Part shown: positions 30,687 through 38,795 of the stretch, one piece after another
Layout of the letters: the number at the start of each line of letters is the position of its first letter
How positions within the stretch are numbered: the first letter of the stretch is position 1
The notes under the pieces: generated by a model
Told to the model about the DNA's origin: nothing
The model's input: the letters and a program-made list of their open reading frames with translations, nothing else
The model's database searches: none
Translations under genes and position numbers: made by a program
Assembly: GCA_910587085.1 (NCBI GenBank)
Contig: CAJUMC010000026.1
Span: 1 to 42,631 of the forward strand
Direction: 5' to 3'
DNA length: 42,631 bases
Source: an uncultured Lachnospiraceae bacterium
GTDB taxonomy: Bacteria; Bacillota; Clostridia; Lachnospirales; Lachnospiraceae

Positions 30687-32288
30687 ATGCGGCTCAAAGA
30701 TTTAGAAAATTTTGACAATATCATAATACAGTGCCACGACAATCCGGATGCAGATGCGATTGCTTCCGGCTACGGGGTGTACTGCTATCTGAGGAGCCGG
30801 GGCAGGCAGGTCCGGCTGATTTACGGCGGAAGGCAGAAAATCACAAAGGCGAATCTGAAGCTGATGACGGAGGCGCTGGAAATCCCCATTGAATACTGTA
30901 CGGAATGCACAGGTGTTCCGCTGCTTGTGACCGTGGACTGTCAGTACGGCGAGGGGAATGTGCAGCGTTTTGAAGCAGAACGCACGGCCGTGATCGACCA
31001 TCATATCGACATGGGACATGAGGCGGATTTCAAGGATGTGCGGAGCAGCTACGGAAGCTGTGCGGCGCTTGTCTGGCAGCTGCTGCGGGAGGAGGATTAT
31101 CCGGTTGGAGAAGACAGGAACCTTTCAACAGCGCTGTATTACGGGCTTTATATGGATACAAACGCACTCTCCGAAATCAGCCATCCGGTCGACCGTGATT
31201 TGCGCGACTGCGTCAAATTTCACGAGGGGCTTCTGACGCAGCTGCGCAACACGAACCTGAGCCTTGTGGAAATGCAGATCGCGGCGGAGGCGCTGAAATC
31301 CTACCGCTACCACGAAGCCTGCCGTTTTGCGGTTGTCCGGACGCAGCCCTGCGATCCGAATATTCTCGGCTTTATCGGAGATCTGATGCTTCAGGTGGAT
31401 ATTGTTAATCAGTGCGTGATTTTCTGCGAGCAGCCCTACGGCGTCAAGCTTTCCGTGCGAAGCTGCGTCAGGGAAACCCGTGCGAACGAGCTGGCAGAAT
31501 ATTTGACGGCGGGCATCGGAAACGGCGGCGGACACGCTGGAAAGGCCGGCGGTTTTCTTCCGCGTGCCCGGCTGGAGGAGAAGCTGGCCGGCGGGGATGC
31601 AGGGGATTTTCCGGAACGGAAGTTTGAAGAGGGGCGGAAATCCGGGAAGGAGCAGACATTAGGAGATATCGGAGCTTATCTGGAACGCAGGCTGGAGGAA
31701 TACTGCGGCAGTTTCTCGGTACTGCACGCTTTGGACTATAAAGCAGAAACGGATAAAATGGTGCGCTTCCGGAAAAAGCCGCTCCGACTCGGCTTTGTAC
31801 GGCTGGCCGATGTGCTGCCTGCAGGAGAGGAAATTCGGATTCGGACGCTGGAAGCGGATTTTGATCTGACCGTGGAGCCGGATCTTTATGTAATGATCGG
31901 GATTCGGGGTGAGGCCTACCCGATCCGAAAAGGTAAATTTGAAAAAAGCTACCGGATCTGTGAGGGCAGGCCGGAGGTCCGCGCGGAATATCTGCCGAGT
32001 GTTTTTTGCAAAAGCAGCGGCGCGCTGATGCCTCTGATGCCGTCTGCCCGGTGCTGCATGGCGACGGGCGGTACGGAAATTTATGCAGAATGCCTGGAAC
32101 GGACAGTCAAGGTATTCACCGCATGGGATGAGGAGAATTACATGCTTGGCCGCCCGGGCGATTATCTTGCCGTGCGCGCGGACGACCTGCATGATGTGTA
32201 TATTATTGCGGGGGAGATTTTTGCGGAGAGCTATGAAGAGTGCGGAAGATCTTCCTGCGGTCACCCGGATTACCGTCCAAGACGCTGA
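30687..32288 (+). CDS. DHH-family phosphoesterase with C-terminal extension
   Basis: 533 aa. Residues 1-330 are a DHH/DHHA1 protein: motif I CHDNPDADAIASG, motif with LLVTVDCQYGEGNVQ, motif III AVIDHHIDMG, and the DHHA1 Gly-rich GIGNGGGHAGKAGGF. Such enzymes (NrnA, c-di-AMP or oligonucleotide phosphodiesterases) hydrolyse nucleotides using two Mn ions. Residues about 330-533 form an additional region that I do not recognise (RIRTLEADFDLTVEPD, EENYMLGRPGDYLAVRADD), absent from ordinary NrnA. The start is the ATG at 30687 after GAGGGGATAAATGAAAT, a weak site. Its last 19 nt overlap the end of the convergent decarboxylase gene. Confidence 0.85.
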   Translation: MRLKDLENFDNIIIQCHDNPDADAIASGYGVYCYLRSRGRQVRLIYGGRQKITKANLKLMTEALEIPIEYCTECTGVPLLVTVDCQYGEGNVQRFEAERTAVIDHHIDMGHEADFKDVRSSYGSCAALVWQLLREEDYPVGEDRNLSTALYYGLYMDTNALSEISHPVDRDLRDCVKFHEGLLTQLRNTNLSLVEMQIAAEALKSYRYHEACRFAVVRTQPCDPNILGFIGDLMLQVDIVNQCVIFCEQPYGVKLSVRSCVRETRANELAEYLTAGIGNGGGHAGKAGGFLPRARLEEKLAGGDAGDFPERKFEEGRKSGKEQTLGDIGAYLERRLEEYCGSFSVLHALDYKAETDKMVRFRKKPLRLGFVRLADVLPAGEEIRIRTLEADFDLTVEPDLYVMIGIRGEAYPIRKGKFEKSYRICEGRPEVRAEYLPSVFCKSSGALMPLMPSARCCMATGGTEIYAECLERTVKVFTAWDEENYMLGRPGDYLAVRADDLHDVYIIAGEIFAESYEECGRSSCGHPDYRPRR

Positions 32289-33484
32289 CGGAAATCCGTA
32301 TAATCAAACTTCTTCAGGCAATGCAAATTTTTTTCGCTACAAAGAACAAAGATGCCCGGAAGCGCCATCCCGTTGAAGGTGTTGTTCTTGCATATTGTGT
32401 AGATTGCCATGTCGCCGAACAGGAGCAGATCTCTCTCCCGCAGCGGCGCGGCAAAACTGTAATCCCCCATCACATCCCCGGCCAGACAGGTGGGACCGCC
32501 CAGGCGGACGGTGCAGGGCAGTTCTCCCGGTTCCTTTGCGCCGTACAGCGGCGGCCGGTAGGGCATTTCCAGTACGTCCGGCGTATGGCAGGCAGCGCTG
32601 GCATCCAGAACGGCGATCTGTGTATCGCCGTTTTTCAGTACATCCAGAACACGGGCAGCCAGATACCCCGCGTTCAGCGCACAGGCTTCCCCCGGTTCCA
32701 GATAGACCTGCAGGTTCCATTTTTCCTGCGCCGAGCGGATGCACTTCTCCAGCCGGCGGATATCGTATCCGGGTCTGGTAATGTGGTGCCCGCCGCCGAA
32801 ATTGAGCCATTTCATCCGGGGCAGTAGATCGCCGAAGTGCTTCTCCACGGCATTCAGCGTGATTTCCAGCGCGTCCGAATCCTGCTCGCACAGCGTATGG
32901 AAATGAAGTCCGTCCAGCAGCCCGGTCAGCTCCGGGGTCATTTTTTTGTCCCACTGGGCGCGGGTGGTTCCCAGGCGGCTGCCGGGGGCGCAGGGATCAT
33001 AGATCGCATGGCCCTTTTGTGTGGAGCATTCCGGATTGATGCGCAGCCCGATGCTCTTCCCGGCCCTTTTGGCCGGGAAACCGAACCGCTCCAGCTGGCG
33101 GGGAGAGTTAAAAACGATGTGGTCTGCGTATCGCAGAAGCTCATCAAACTCATCCTCCCGGTAAGCGGCGCAGAAGACGTGAACCTCTTTTTTCGGCATT
33201 TCCTCCGCGCCGAGTCTGGCTTCAAACAGCCCGCTGGCTTCTGTTCCGTCGAGATACGGCGATAAGACAGGGTAGAGGTCATAGCTGGAAAACGCTTTCT
33301 GGGCCAGCAGAATCCGGCAGCCCGTCCGCTTCGCCACACCTGCCAGAATCTCTCCGTTCCGGCGCAGCATGGCCTCATCTAGGATATAGCATGGAGTAGG
33401 CAGTTCCCCGAACAGTTTATCCGGGGACAAACCGCCCAGCCCCTCAAAGGCCGGACGGTTTTCTTTTGTATTCAAACGGTCCAT
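32270..33484 (-). CDS. nspC: Carboxyspermidine/carboxynorspermidine decarboxylase
   Basis: 404 aa from ATG 33484, which overlaps the stop of the upstream dehydrogenase gene (TGATG); the frame is open further upstream but only inside that gene. Fold III PLP decarboxylase: Lys63 in LLAQKAF binds PLP, with NFGGGHHITR and LEPGEACALNAGYL blocks. It removes CO2 from carboxyspermidine to give spermidine. End of the polyamine operon; its stop codon lies inside the opposite DHH gene, with no terminator between. Confidence 0.95.
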   Translation of the reverse strand: MDRLNTKENRPAFEGLGGLSPDKLFGELPTPCYILDEAMLRRNGEILAGVAKRTGCRILLAQKAFSSYDLYPVLSPYLDGTEASGLFEARLGAEEMPKKEVHVFCAAYREDEFDELLRYADHIVFNSPRQLERFGFPAKRAGKSIGLRINPECSTQKGHAIYDPCAPGSRLGTTRAQWDKKMTPELTGLLDGLHFHTLCEQDSDALEITLNAVEKHFGDLLPRMKWLNFGGGHHITRPGYDIRRLEKCIRSAQEKWNLQVYLEPGEACALNAGYLAARVLDVLKNGDTQIAVLDASAACHTPDVLEMPYRPPLYGAKEPGELPCTVRLGGPTCLAGDVMGDYSFAAPLRERDLLLFGDMAIYTICKNNTFNGMALPGIFVLCSEKNLHCLKKFDYTDFRQRLGR

Positions 33485-34743
33485 CAGTCCACCAGCGCCG
33501 GCGTCCGGCTTTCGCGCCTCGGCAGTCCGTACTGATCCAGCGCCGCAAGGAAGGGATCCGGGTCGAACTCCTCCACTGTGCAGACCCCGAGCTTGTTCCA
33601 CTTGCCGGTCAGCAGCATCAGTGCGCCGCACATGGCAGGCACGCCGGTGGTGTAGCTGATGGCCTGGCTGCCCACCTCGCGGTAGCACTCCTGATGGTCG
33701 CAGACATTGTAGATATAATAGGTCTTGTCCTGGCCCGATTTTTTTCCGGTGAAGATACAGCCGATATTCGTCTTTCCCTTGGTGCGTGAACCCAGACTGG
33801 CCGGATCGGGAAGAAGGGCCTTCAGGAACTTGATTGGTACAATCTGCTGTCCTTCAAAGTCCACGGGACTGGTGGACAGCATCCCCACGTTCTCCAGACA
33901 GCGCATATGATCCAGATAGCTCTGCCCGAAGGTCATAAAGAAACGGATTCGCCGCGCCTCCGGGATATTCAGCGCCAGGCTCTCAATTTCCTCATGATGG
34001 AGCAGATACATATCCTTGTGTCCCACTTGATCAAAATTATACTCCCGCTTGATGCTCATAGGGGGGATTTCGACCCAGTGCCCGTTCTCCCAGTAGCTGC
34101 CGGGAGCCGAAACTTCGCGCAGATTGACCTCCGGGTTGAAGTTGGTGGCAAAAGCGTAGCCGTGGTCGCCGCCGTTGCAGTCCAGAATGTCAATGGTGTC
34201 AATGGTATCAAACTCATGTTTTTTGGCGTGGGCGCAGTACGCCTGGGTTACCCCCGGATCGAAACCGCAGCCCAGCAGAGCGGTAAGCCCTGCCGCCTCG
34301 AACTTTTTGCGGTAGGCCCACTGCCAGCTGTAGTCAAAATAAGCGGAGAACCCGGCTTCTCTGCAGCGCTTTTCGTAGACAGCCCGCCACGCCGGATCAT
34401 CGGTGTTCTCCGGCTCATAGTTGGCAGTATCCATATAATTCACCCCGCAGGCCAGACAGGCATCCATAATGGTCAGATCCTGGTAGGGGAGGGCGATATT
34501 CATCACCAGATCCGGCTTGCAGGCGCGGATGAGGTCGATGACCTGCTGCACATCGTCCGCGTCTACCTGAGCGGTAGTGATTCTGGTCGCCGTTTTCGGA
34601 GCCAGCTCTGCTGCCAGCTTGTCGCATTTGGACTTAGTCCGGCTTGCGATGCACAGTTCGGTGAACACCTCGCTGACCTGACAGCATTTGTGAATGGCAA
34701 CGGACGCAACACCGCCGCAGCCGATAACAAGAACTTTACTCAT
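33484..34743 (-). CDS. Carboxyspermidine dehydrogenase (saccharopine-dehydrogenase family)
   Basis: 419 aa, with AAAAGGAGATCAACCACT before the ATG. N-terminal Rossmann motif VLVIGCGGVASVAIHKC, followed by the family CGVNYMDTANYEP and LLGCGFDPGVTQAY blocks and a C-terminal TGVPAMCGALMLL. It condenses putrescine with aspartate semialdehyde and reduces the imine with NADPH to form carboxyspermidine. It lies between speB and the decarboxylase, matching the alternative spermidine pathway. A saccharopine dehydrogenase role in lysine synthesis is less likely given these neighbours. Confidence 0.93.
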   Translation of the reverse strand: MSKVLVIGCGGVASVAIHKCCQVSEVFTELCIASRTKSKCDKLAAELAPKTATRITTAQVDADDVQQVIDLIRACKPDLVMNIALPYQDLTIMDACLACGVNYMDTANYEPENTDDPAWRAVYEKRCREAGFSAYFDYSWQWAYRKKFEAAGLTALLGCGFDPGVTQAYCAHAKKHEFDTIDTIDILDCNGGDHGYAFATNFNPEVNLREVSAPGSYWENGHWVEIPPMSIKREYNFDQVGHKDMYLLHHEEIESLALNIPEARRIRFFMTFGQSYLDHMRCLENVGMLSTSPVDFEGQQIVPIKFLKALLPDPASLGSRTKGKTNIGCIFTGKKSGQDKTYYIYNVCDHQECYREVGSQAISYTTGVPAMCGALMLLTGKWNKLGVCTVEEFDPDPFLAALDQYGLPRRESRTPALVD

Positions 34744-34770
34744 AGTGGTTGATCTCCTTTTATAATACTA

Positions 34771-35637
34771 TCAAATTCCATTTTTGCACAGAGCTATCAT
34801 CAATTCCCTCAGCACCTTGCAGGCGGTGGCGGTGGAAACGCCGCTGGCATCCAGCATGGGAGCCAGCTCGCTGACGTCGGCTCCCACCACACGGGCGGCG
34901 CAGACCGTCCGTATGGCATCCAGCAGATGAAGAAAGCTGACGCCGCCCGCCTCCGGCGTACCCGTCCCGGGAAATGCGGAGGGGTCCAGGCAATCCAGAT
35001 CAATGGTGAAATAAACGGGAACATTCTGCTCCCGCAGGGCCGCAACCGTCTTCTCCAGACCATCAAACCGGAAGCGGTGCATATCCGTATGCTCATCGGC
35101 AAACCGGAACTCTTCGCGGTCGCCGCTGCGGATGCAGAACTGGTGGATGCGCCCATCGCCTACCAGTTCATGGCATCGCCGCAGGATACAGGCGTGGGAG
35201 AGCCTGGCTCCCAGATAATCATCCCGCAGGTCGGCATGGGCATCGAAGTGAATTATGTGAAGGTCCGGATGCCGCTTCACCGCGGCACGCACCGCACCCA
35301 GCGTTACCAGATGTTCGCCGCCCAGCATTACGGGAAACTTTCCGTCTCTCAGGATTTCGGCAGCGCGGGCCTCGATGTCCTCCAGTGCTGTCTGCGCGCT
35401 GCCGAAGCAAAGTTCCAGGTCGCCGCTGTCAAATACTGCGCAGTCTGTGAGGTCCGCATCCTGATAGGGGCTGAAGGTTTCCAGTCCGAAACTCTCATGG
35501 CGCATGGCGGAGGGGCCGAACCGCGCTCCCGGCCGGAAGCTGGTGGTGGAGTCGAAAGGCGCGCCGTACAGAACGATACGGGCGCATTCATAATTGCAGT
35601 CACAGCCGATAAAATTCTCAATATTCGGTTTCAGCAC
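34771..35637 (-). CDS. speB: Agmatinase
   Basis: 288 aa with a GTG start at 35637, eight nt after GGAGG, which lies inside the end of speE. Ureohydrolase motifs binding two Mn ions: GGEH, FDAHADLRD and DLDCLDPSAFPGTGTPE, all intact. It hydrolyses agmatine, the product of SpeA, to putrescine and urea. Three nt separate it from the speE stop, and 27 nt from the next gene, so it is cotranscribed with the polyamine genes. Confidence 0.95.
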   Translation of the reverse strand: MLKPNIENFIGCDCNYECARIVLYGAPFDSTTSFRPGARFGPSAMRHESFGLETFSPYQDADLTDCAVFDSGDLELCFGSAQTALEDIEARAAEILRDGKFPVMLGGEHLVTLGAVRAAVKRHPDLHIIHFDAHADLRDDYLGARLSHACILRRCHELVGDGRIHQFCIRSGDREEFRFADEHTDMHRFRFDGLEKTVAALREQNVPVYFTIDLDCLDPSAFPGTGTPEAGGVSFLHLLDAIRTVCAARVVGADVSELAPMLDASGVSTATACKVLRELMIALCKNGI

Positions 35638-35640
35638 GGC

Positions 35641-36495
35641 TTATCCCTCCACTTCCTGCAGCATCTCCTCCAGAAACGCGGGCAGGCAGAAGGCGCCCAC
35701 ATGGAGTCTTGGAGTGTAGTAGCGCGTATACAGGTTGAGCTTCCGCCATGCTTCCGTGTCCAGATCGTCCGTAGGATGATATTTTTTGCTGGCGAAGCCG
35801 AACAGCCAGTATCCTGCCGCGTAGGTCGGAATATGGGCCTGGTAGACACGGCTGATGGGGAAGGTGCTGACAATCCGTTTATGGCTGCGCTGCATGGCGC
35901 CGGCATCCTCGGCGTAGAAGGGGCTTCCCTGCTGGTTGACCATAATGCCGTCCTCCCGCAGGGCGTTGTGGCAGCTGCCGTAGAACTCCCGGGTAAACAG
36001 CCCTTCCGATGGTCCGAAGGGGTCGGTGGAGTCCACAATGATAAGGTCGTAGGCTGCTTCCTGTCTGCGGATGAACTTCAGCGCATTCTCAAAGTGGATA
36101 TGAACCCGCCTGTCGTCCATCCGGCAGGCGTTGCTGGGCAGATATGTCCGGCAGGCCTCCACCACAAGAGGATCCATTTCCACCAGATCAATGTGTTCCA
36201 CCCGGTCATACCGGGTCAGTTCCCGCACCACGCCGCCGTCCCCTGCACCGATAACCAGAATATCCCGGATGCCGGTATGTACCGCCATGGGCACATGCGT
36301 GATCATCTCATCGTAAATAAATTCATCCCGCTCCGTCAGCATCACATTGCCGTCCAGAGTCAGTACCCGGCCGAATTCCGGCGTCTCGAAGATGTCGATG
36401 CGCTGGTAGTCGCTCTGTTTGGAATACAGATGCCGGTTGACCCGGATGCTGTGCTTCACGTCCGGGGTATGAAATTCACTGAACCACATTTCCAT
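35641..36495 (-). CDS. speE: Spermidine synthase (aminopropyltransferase)
   Basis: 284 aa. Methyltransferase-like fold with the aminopropyltransferase blocks LVIGAGDGGVVRELTRY-type (residues about 79-95), HIDLVEMD and DSTDPFGPSEGLF, which bind decarboxylated SAM and putrescine. AAAGGAGATCAACA precedes the ATG. The first residues (MEMWFSEFHTPDVKHSIRV) match the usual SpeE start. It needs decarboxylated SAM from SpeD, which is not in this window, although the downstream genes make spermidine another way. Confidence 0.95.
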   Translation of the reverse strand: MEMWFSEFHTPDVKHSIRVNRHLYSKQSDYQRIDIFETPEFGRVLTLDGNVMLTERDEFIYDEMITHVPMAVHTGIRDILVIGAGDGGVVRELTRYDRVEHIDLVEMDPLVVEACRTYLPSNACRMDDRRVHIHFENALKFIRRQEAAYDLIIVDSTDPFGPSEGLFTREFYGSCHNALREDGIMVNQQGSPFYAEDAGAMQRSHKRIVSTFPISRVYQAHIPTYAAGYWLFGFASKKYHPTDDLDTEAWRKLNLYTRYYTPRLHVGAFCLPAFLEEMLQEVEG

Positions 36496-36508
36496 TGTTG
36501 ATCTCCTT

Positions 36509-38005
36509 TCACGCCAGTACGTTCAGCCGCTCCAGATCCGGGTCCTCCGGACCGGTCATGCTGCAGCCTTTTTCCTTGGCATAACGGATGTGCTCCAGAA
36601 TCTCTGCCGTGACCCGCTCTCCCGGGGCCAGCAGGGGGATACCGGGCGGATAGCACATGACAAACTCGCTGCATACCCTCCCCCGGGTTTCTGCCAGGGG
36701 CAGACTGAGCTTCTCCGCATAAAATGCCTCCTGGGGGCTGGCTACTACCTCCGGCTCCACGTATTCCTGGCTCAGAAGCCCCGTCTGATCCCGCTGGTAG
36801 CGCCGCCGGATCTCTGCCAGAGCGCTCACCAGCCGCTCCACCTCCTGAGGGCGGTCCCCCATGGAGAGGTAGGCCAGAATGTTACCGATGTCGCCGAACT
36901 CAATCTGGATATCGTATTCGTCCCGCAGGATGTCATACACTTCAATACCGGCCAGGCCGATGTCCAGAGTATGGATGCTGAGTTTGGTCGTGTCGAAGTC
37001 AAACACCGAGTCACCGTTCATCAGCTCCCGGCCAAAGGCATAGTATCCGCCCACGGCATTGATTTCCTGCCGGGCGTACTCCGCCATGTCAGCCACCTGA
37101 TGAAATACCGACCGGCCCCGCAGAGCCAGGTTCCGGCGGCTGATATCCAGGCTGGACATCAGCAGATAACTGCCGGAGGTGGTCTGGGTCAGATTGATGA
37201 TCTGCCGCACATACCCGGCGTGGATATCGGGGCCTACCAGCAGCAGGCTGGACTGGGTCAGGCTGCCGCCGCTCTTGTGCATGGATACGGAGGCCATGTC
37301 AGCCCCTGCTACCATCGCCGATACGGGCAGGCCGCCGCCAAAATAGAAGTGGGTGCCGTGGGCCTCATCTGCAAGGCATCTCATCCCGGCGGCATGTGCC
37401 ATTTCGACAATGGCCCGCAGGTCGCTGCAAACGCCGTAATAAGTAGGGTTGTTTACCAGCACCGCTACCGCGTTGGGATGCTCGGCGATGGCTTTTGCCA
37501 CATGTTCCCGGCGCATCCCCAGGGAAATGCCTAGACGCTGGTCCACATCCGGATTGACGTAAACCGGCACCGCGCCGCACAGAACCAGGGCGTTGATAAC
37601 GCTCTTATGGACGTTGCGGGGCAGGATGATTTCATCCCCCCGTTTGCAGGCCGCCAGAATCATGCTCTGCACAGAGCTTGTGGTGCCGCCGACCATCAGA
37701 AACGCATGAGCTGCGCCGAAAGCGTCCGCCGCCAGCTTTTCCGCCTCCAGGATAACCGATACCGGATGGCAGAGATTGTCGAGAGGCTTCATGCTGTTTA
37801 CATCCACGCCGATGCACTGCTGTCCCAGAAATGCGGTCAGCTCCGGGTTGCCCCGGCCCCGCTTGTGGCCCGGCACGTCAAAGGGAACGACCCGCATTTG
37901 CCGGAAGGATTCCAGTGCCTCATAAATGGGCGCTCGGTTTTGATTTGTTTGATTTGAGTGGGTTCGAACATTTTTCAATTTCTTTATTGCGCCTTCTTTC
38001 TGCAT
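36509..38005 (-). CDS. speA: Arginine decarboxylase (fold I, Orn/Lys/Arg decarboxylase family)
   Basis: 498 aa from ATG 38005. Fold I PLP decarboxylase: PFDVPGHKRGRGNPEL near the N-terminus, LADEAHGTHF (Asp213, His216) and SMHKSGGSLTQSS with Lys244 as the PLP Schiff base. In this operon with agmatinase it most likely decarboxylates arginine to agmatine, though sequence alone cannot exclude lysine or ornithine. The start is uncertain: ATG 38005 lies five nt after the T tract of a terminator and has no clear ribosome site. First gene of the polyamine operon, preceded by a long structured leader. Confidence 0.9.
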   Translation of the reverse strand: MQKEGAIKKLKNVRTHSNQTNQNRAPIYEALESFRQMRVVPFDVPGHKRGRGNPELTAFLGQQCIGVDVNSMKPLDNLCHPVSVILEAEKLAADAFGAAHAFLMVGGTTSSVQSMILAACKRGDEIILPRNVHKSVINALVLCGAVPVYVNPDVDQRLGISLGMRREHVAKAIAEHPNAVAVLVNNPTYYGVCSDLRAIVEMAHAAGMRCLADEAHGTHFYFGGGLPVSAMVAGADMASVSMHKSGGSLTQSSLLLVGPDIHAGYVRQIINLTQTTSGSYLLMSSLDISRRNLALRGRSVFHQVADMAEYARQEINAVGGYYAFGRELMNGDSVFDFDTTKLSIHTLDIGLAGIEVYDILRDEYDIQIEFGDIGNILAYLSMGDRPQEVERLVSALAEIRRRYQRDQTGLLSQEYVEPEVVASPQEAFYAEKLSLPLAETRGRVCSEFVMCYPPGIPLLAPGERVTAEILEHIRYAKEKGCSMTGPEDPDLERLNVLA

Positions 38006-38010
38006 GTTGG

Positions 38011-38052
38011 AAAAACAAAAACCGCAAGCTGTGCTGACTGCACAACTTGCGG
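38011..38052 (-). terminator. Attenuator/terminator at the speA start
   Basis: Minus strand: CCGCAAGTTGTGC (38040-38052) pairs with GCACAGCTTGCGG (38022-38034), 5-nt loop, then TTTTTGTTTTT (38011-38021). Thirteen bp with one G-T pair. It lies between the promoter and speA, so readthrough must be regulated or partial. Confidence 0.85.
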
Positions 38053-38058
38053 TTGTCA

Positions 38059-38088
38059 TCAAAACTTCATAACTTGGATCTTCTGCAT
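38059..38088 (-). CDS. Possible leader peptide before speA (9 aa)
   Basis: Minus strand ATG 38088 to TGA 38059, MQKIQVMKF, ending seven nt before the terminator stem. The upstream AGCGGA is a weak ribosome site. A ribosome translating it could affect the terminator hairpin. Speculative. Confidence 0.3.
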   Translation of the reverse strand: MQKIQVMKF

Positions 38089-38398
38089 TTATGTCCGCTG
38101 CCGGGAAAGCAGCGCAGAAAATCAAGATGCAGGAAGCTGTTTTGATAATACGGAGGCTCAGAGTCTATATAGCAATACTACTTTTACTACTCTTATTGAC
38201 CGTTTCACAAGTCTGCGCACAAGGCACATTTCGGTTATGAAGTAACCAACTTATAAAATTTGAGCTTTTAACTCAATCAATAAGGCAACGCAAGGCTGCC
38301 GATCGGCAGTGGACCCGGCTGTCCGTATGGCCTTGACTCCCGTAAGGAGTGGTCCGAGTAATTGCTTTGAAAAGACTCCGAAAAAGACCTTTTCAACT
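38089..38398 (-). promoter_or_regulatory. Structured leader RNA of the polyamine operon
   Basis: Between the promoter and the attenuator, the minus strand holds a series of hairpins: TTGAAAAG/CTTTTCAA (38389-38396 with 38367-38374), a junction closed by GGACC/GGTCC (38351-38355 with 38311-38315) enclosing ACTCC/GGAGT, the palindrome CTGCCGATCGGCAG (38296-38309), TTGAG/CTCAA (38272-38276 with 38260-38264), GGTTA/TAACC (38243-38247 with 38233-38237) and CGCTGC/GCAGCG (38096-38114). I do not recognise it as a known riboswitch. No protein is supported here. Confidence 0.5.
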
Positions 38399-38404
38399 TC
38401 TGTT

Positions 38405-38433
38405 ATGCTATCACAGGATAATCCTTTTGTCAA
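38405..38433 (-). promoter_or_regulatory. Promoter of the polyamine operon leader
   Basis: Minus strand: perfect -35 TTGACA (38428-38433), 17-bp spacer, -10 TAGCAT (38405-38410). Transcription would begin near 38398, about 390 nt before speA. Confidence 0.55.
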
Positions 38434-38449
38434 GATTCAAATAGCAGAA

Positions 38450-38512
38450 AAGCTTTAAATAACGGATAAGCTTCCAAATAACGAACAAGTTTCCAACAGC
38501 AGATAAACTTCC
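38450..38512 (+). repeat. Imperfect short tandem repeats
   Basis: Three and a half units of 18-19 bp: AAGCTTTAAATAACGGAT, AAGCTTCCAAATAACGAAC, AAGTTTCCAACAGCAGAT, AAACTTCC. In the 360-nt gap between the polyamine promoter and htrA; the rest of that gap, up to 38795, holds nothing I can support. Confidence 0.5.
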
Positions 38513-38795
38513 TGGTATGAATTGCGAACGGGATTGCAGAATAAAAAAACAGGGGCGGCCGGAACCGCAAATTCACAGAAAAAACAAAATCCAATCACGC
38601 ATCCTTCACAATTCCGGGTTAAGATAAAGCCATAGAAAAGCAAAACAGCCCGCAGGGGAAACAAAAAGGGTCAAAGATACAGCGAAAAAATCCGGAAACT
38701 TTAAAAACAGCCCCGGGTTTCGAGCGGGCCATCCGCAGGAATACCGCTGCCGGCCGATACGGCGCAGCTGCACCGCAGGAAATGGAGGAAGCAAT

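Noticed and set aside
34927..36501. A 524-codon plus-strand frame opposite speB and speE
   Set aside because: Antisense shadow of two certain genes; no ribosome site or recognisable domain.
38311..38355. Resemblance of two small hairpins with ACGG in or next to the loop to the guanidine-II (mini-ykkC) riboswitch
   Set aside because: The loops are not ACGR tetraloops closed by the stems, and one stem has only three pairs; kept only as a reason to run a covariance search.
38251..38433. A 60-codon minus-strand frame from TTG 38433
   Set aside because: Its start codon is the -35 element of the promoter, it has no ribosome site, and the region is better explained as structured leader RNA.
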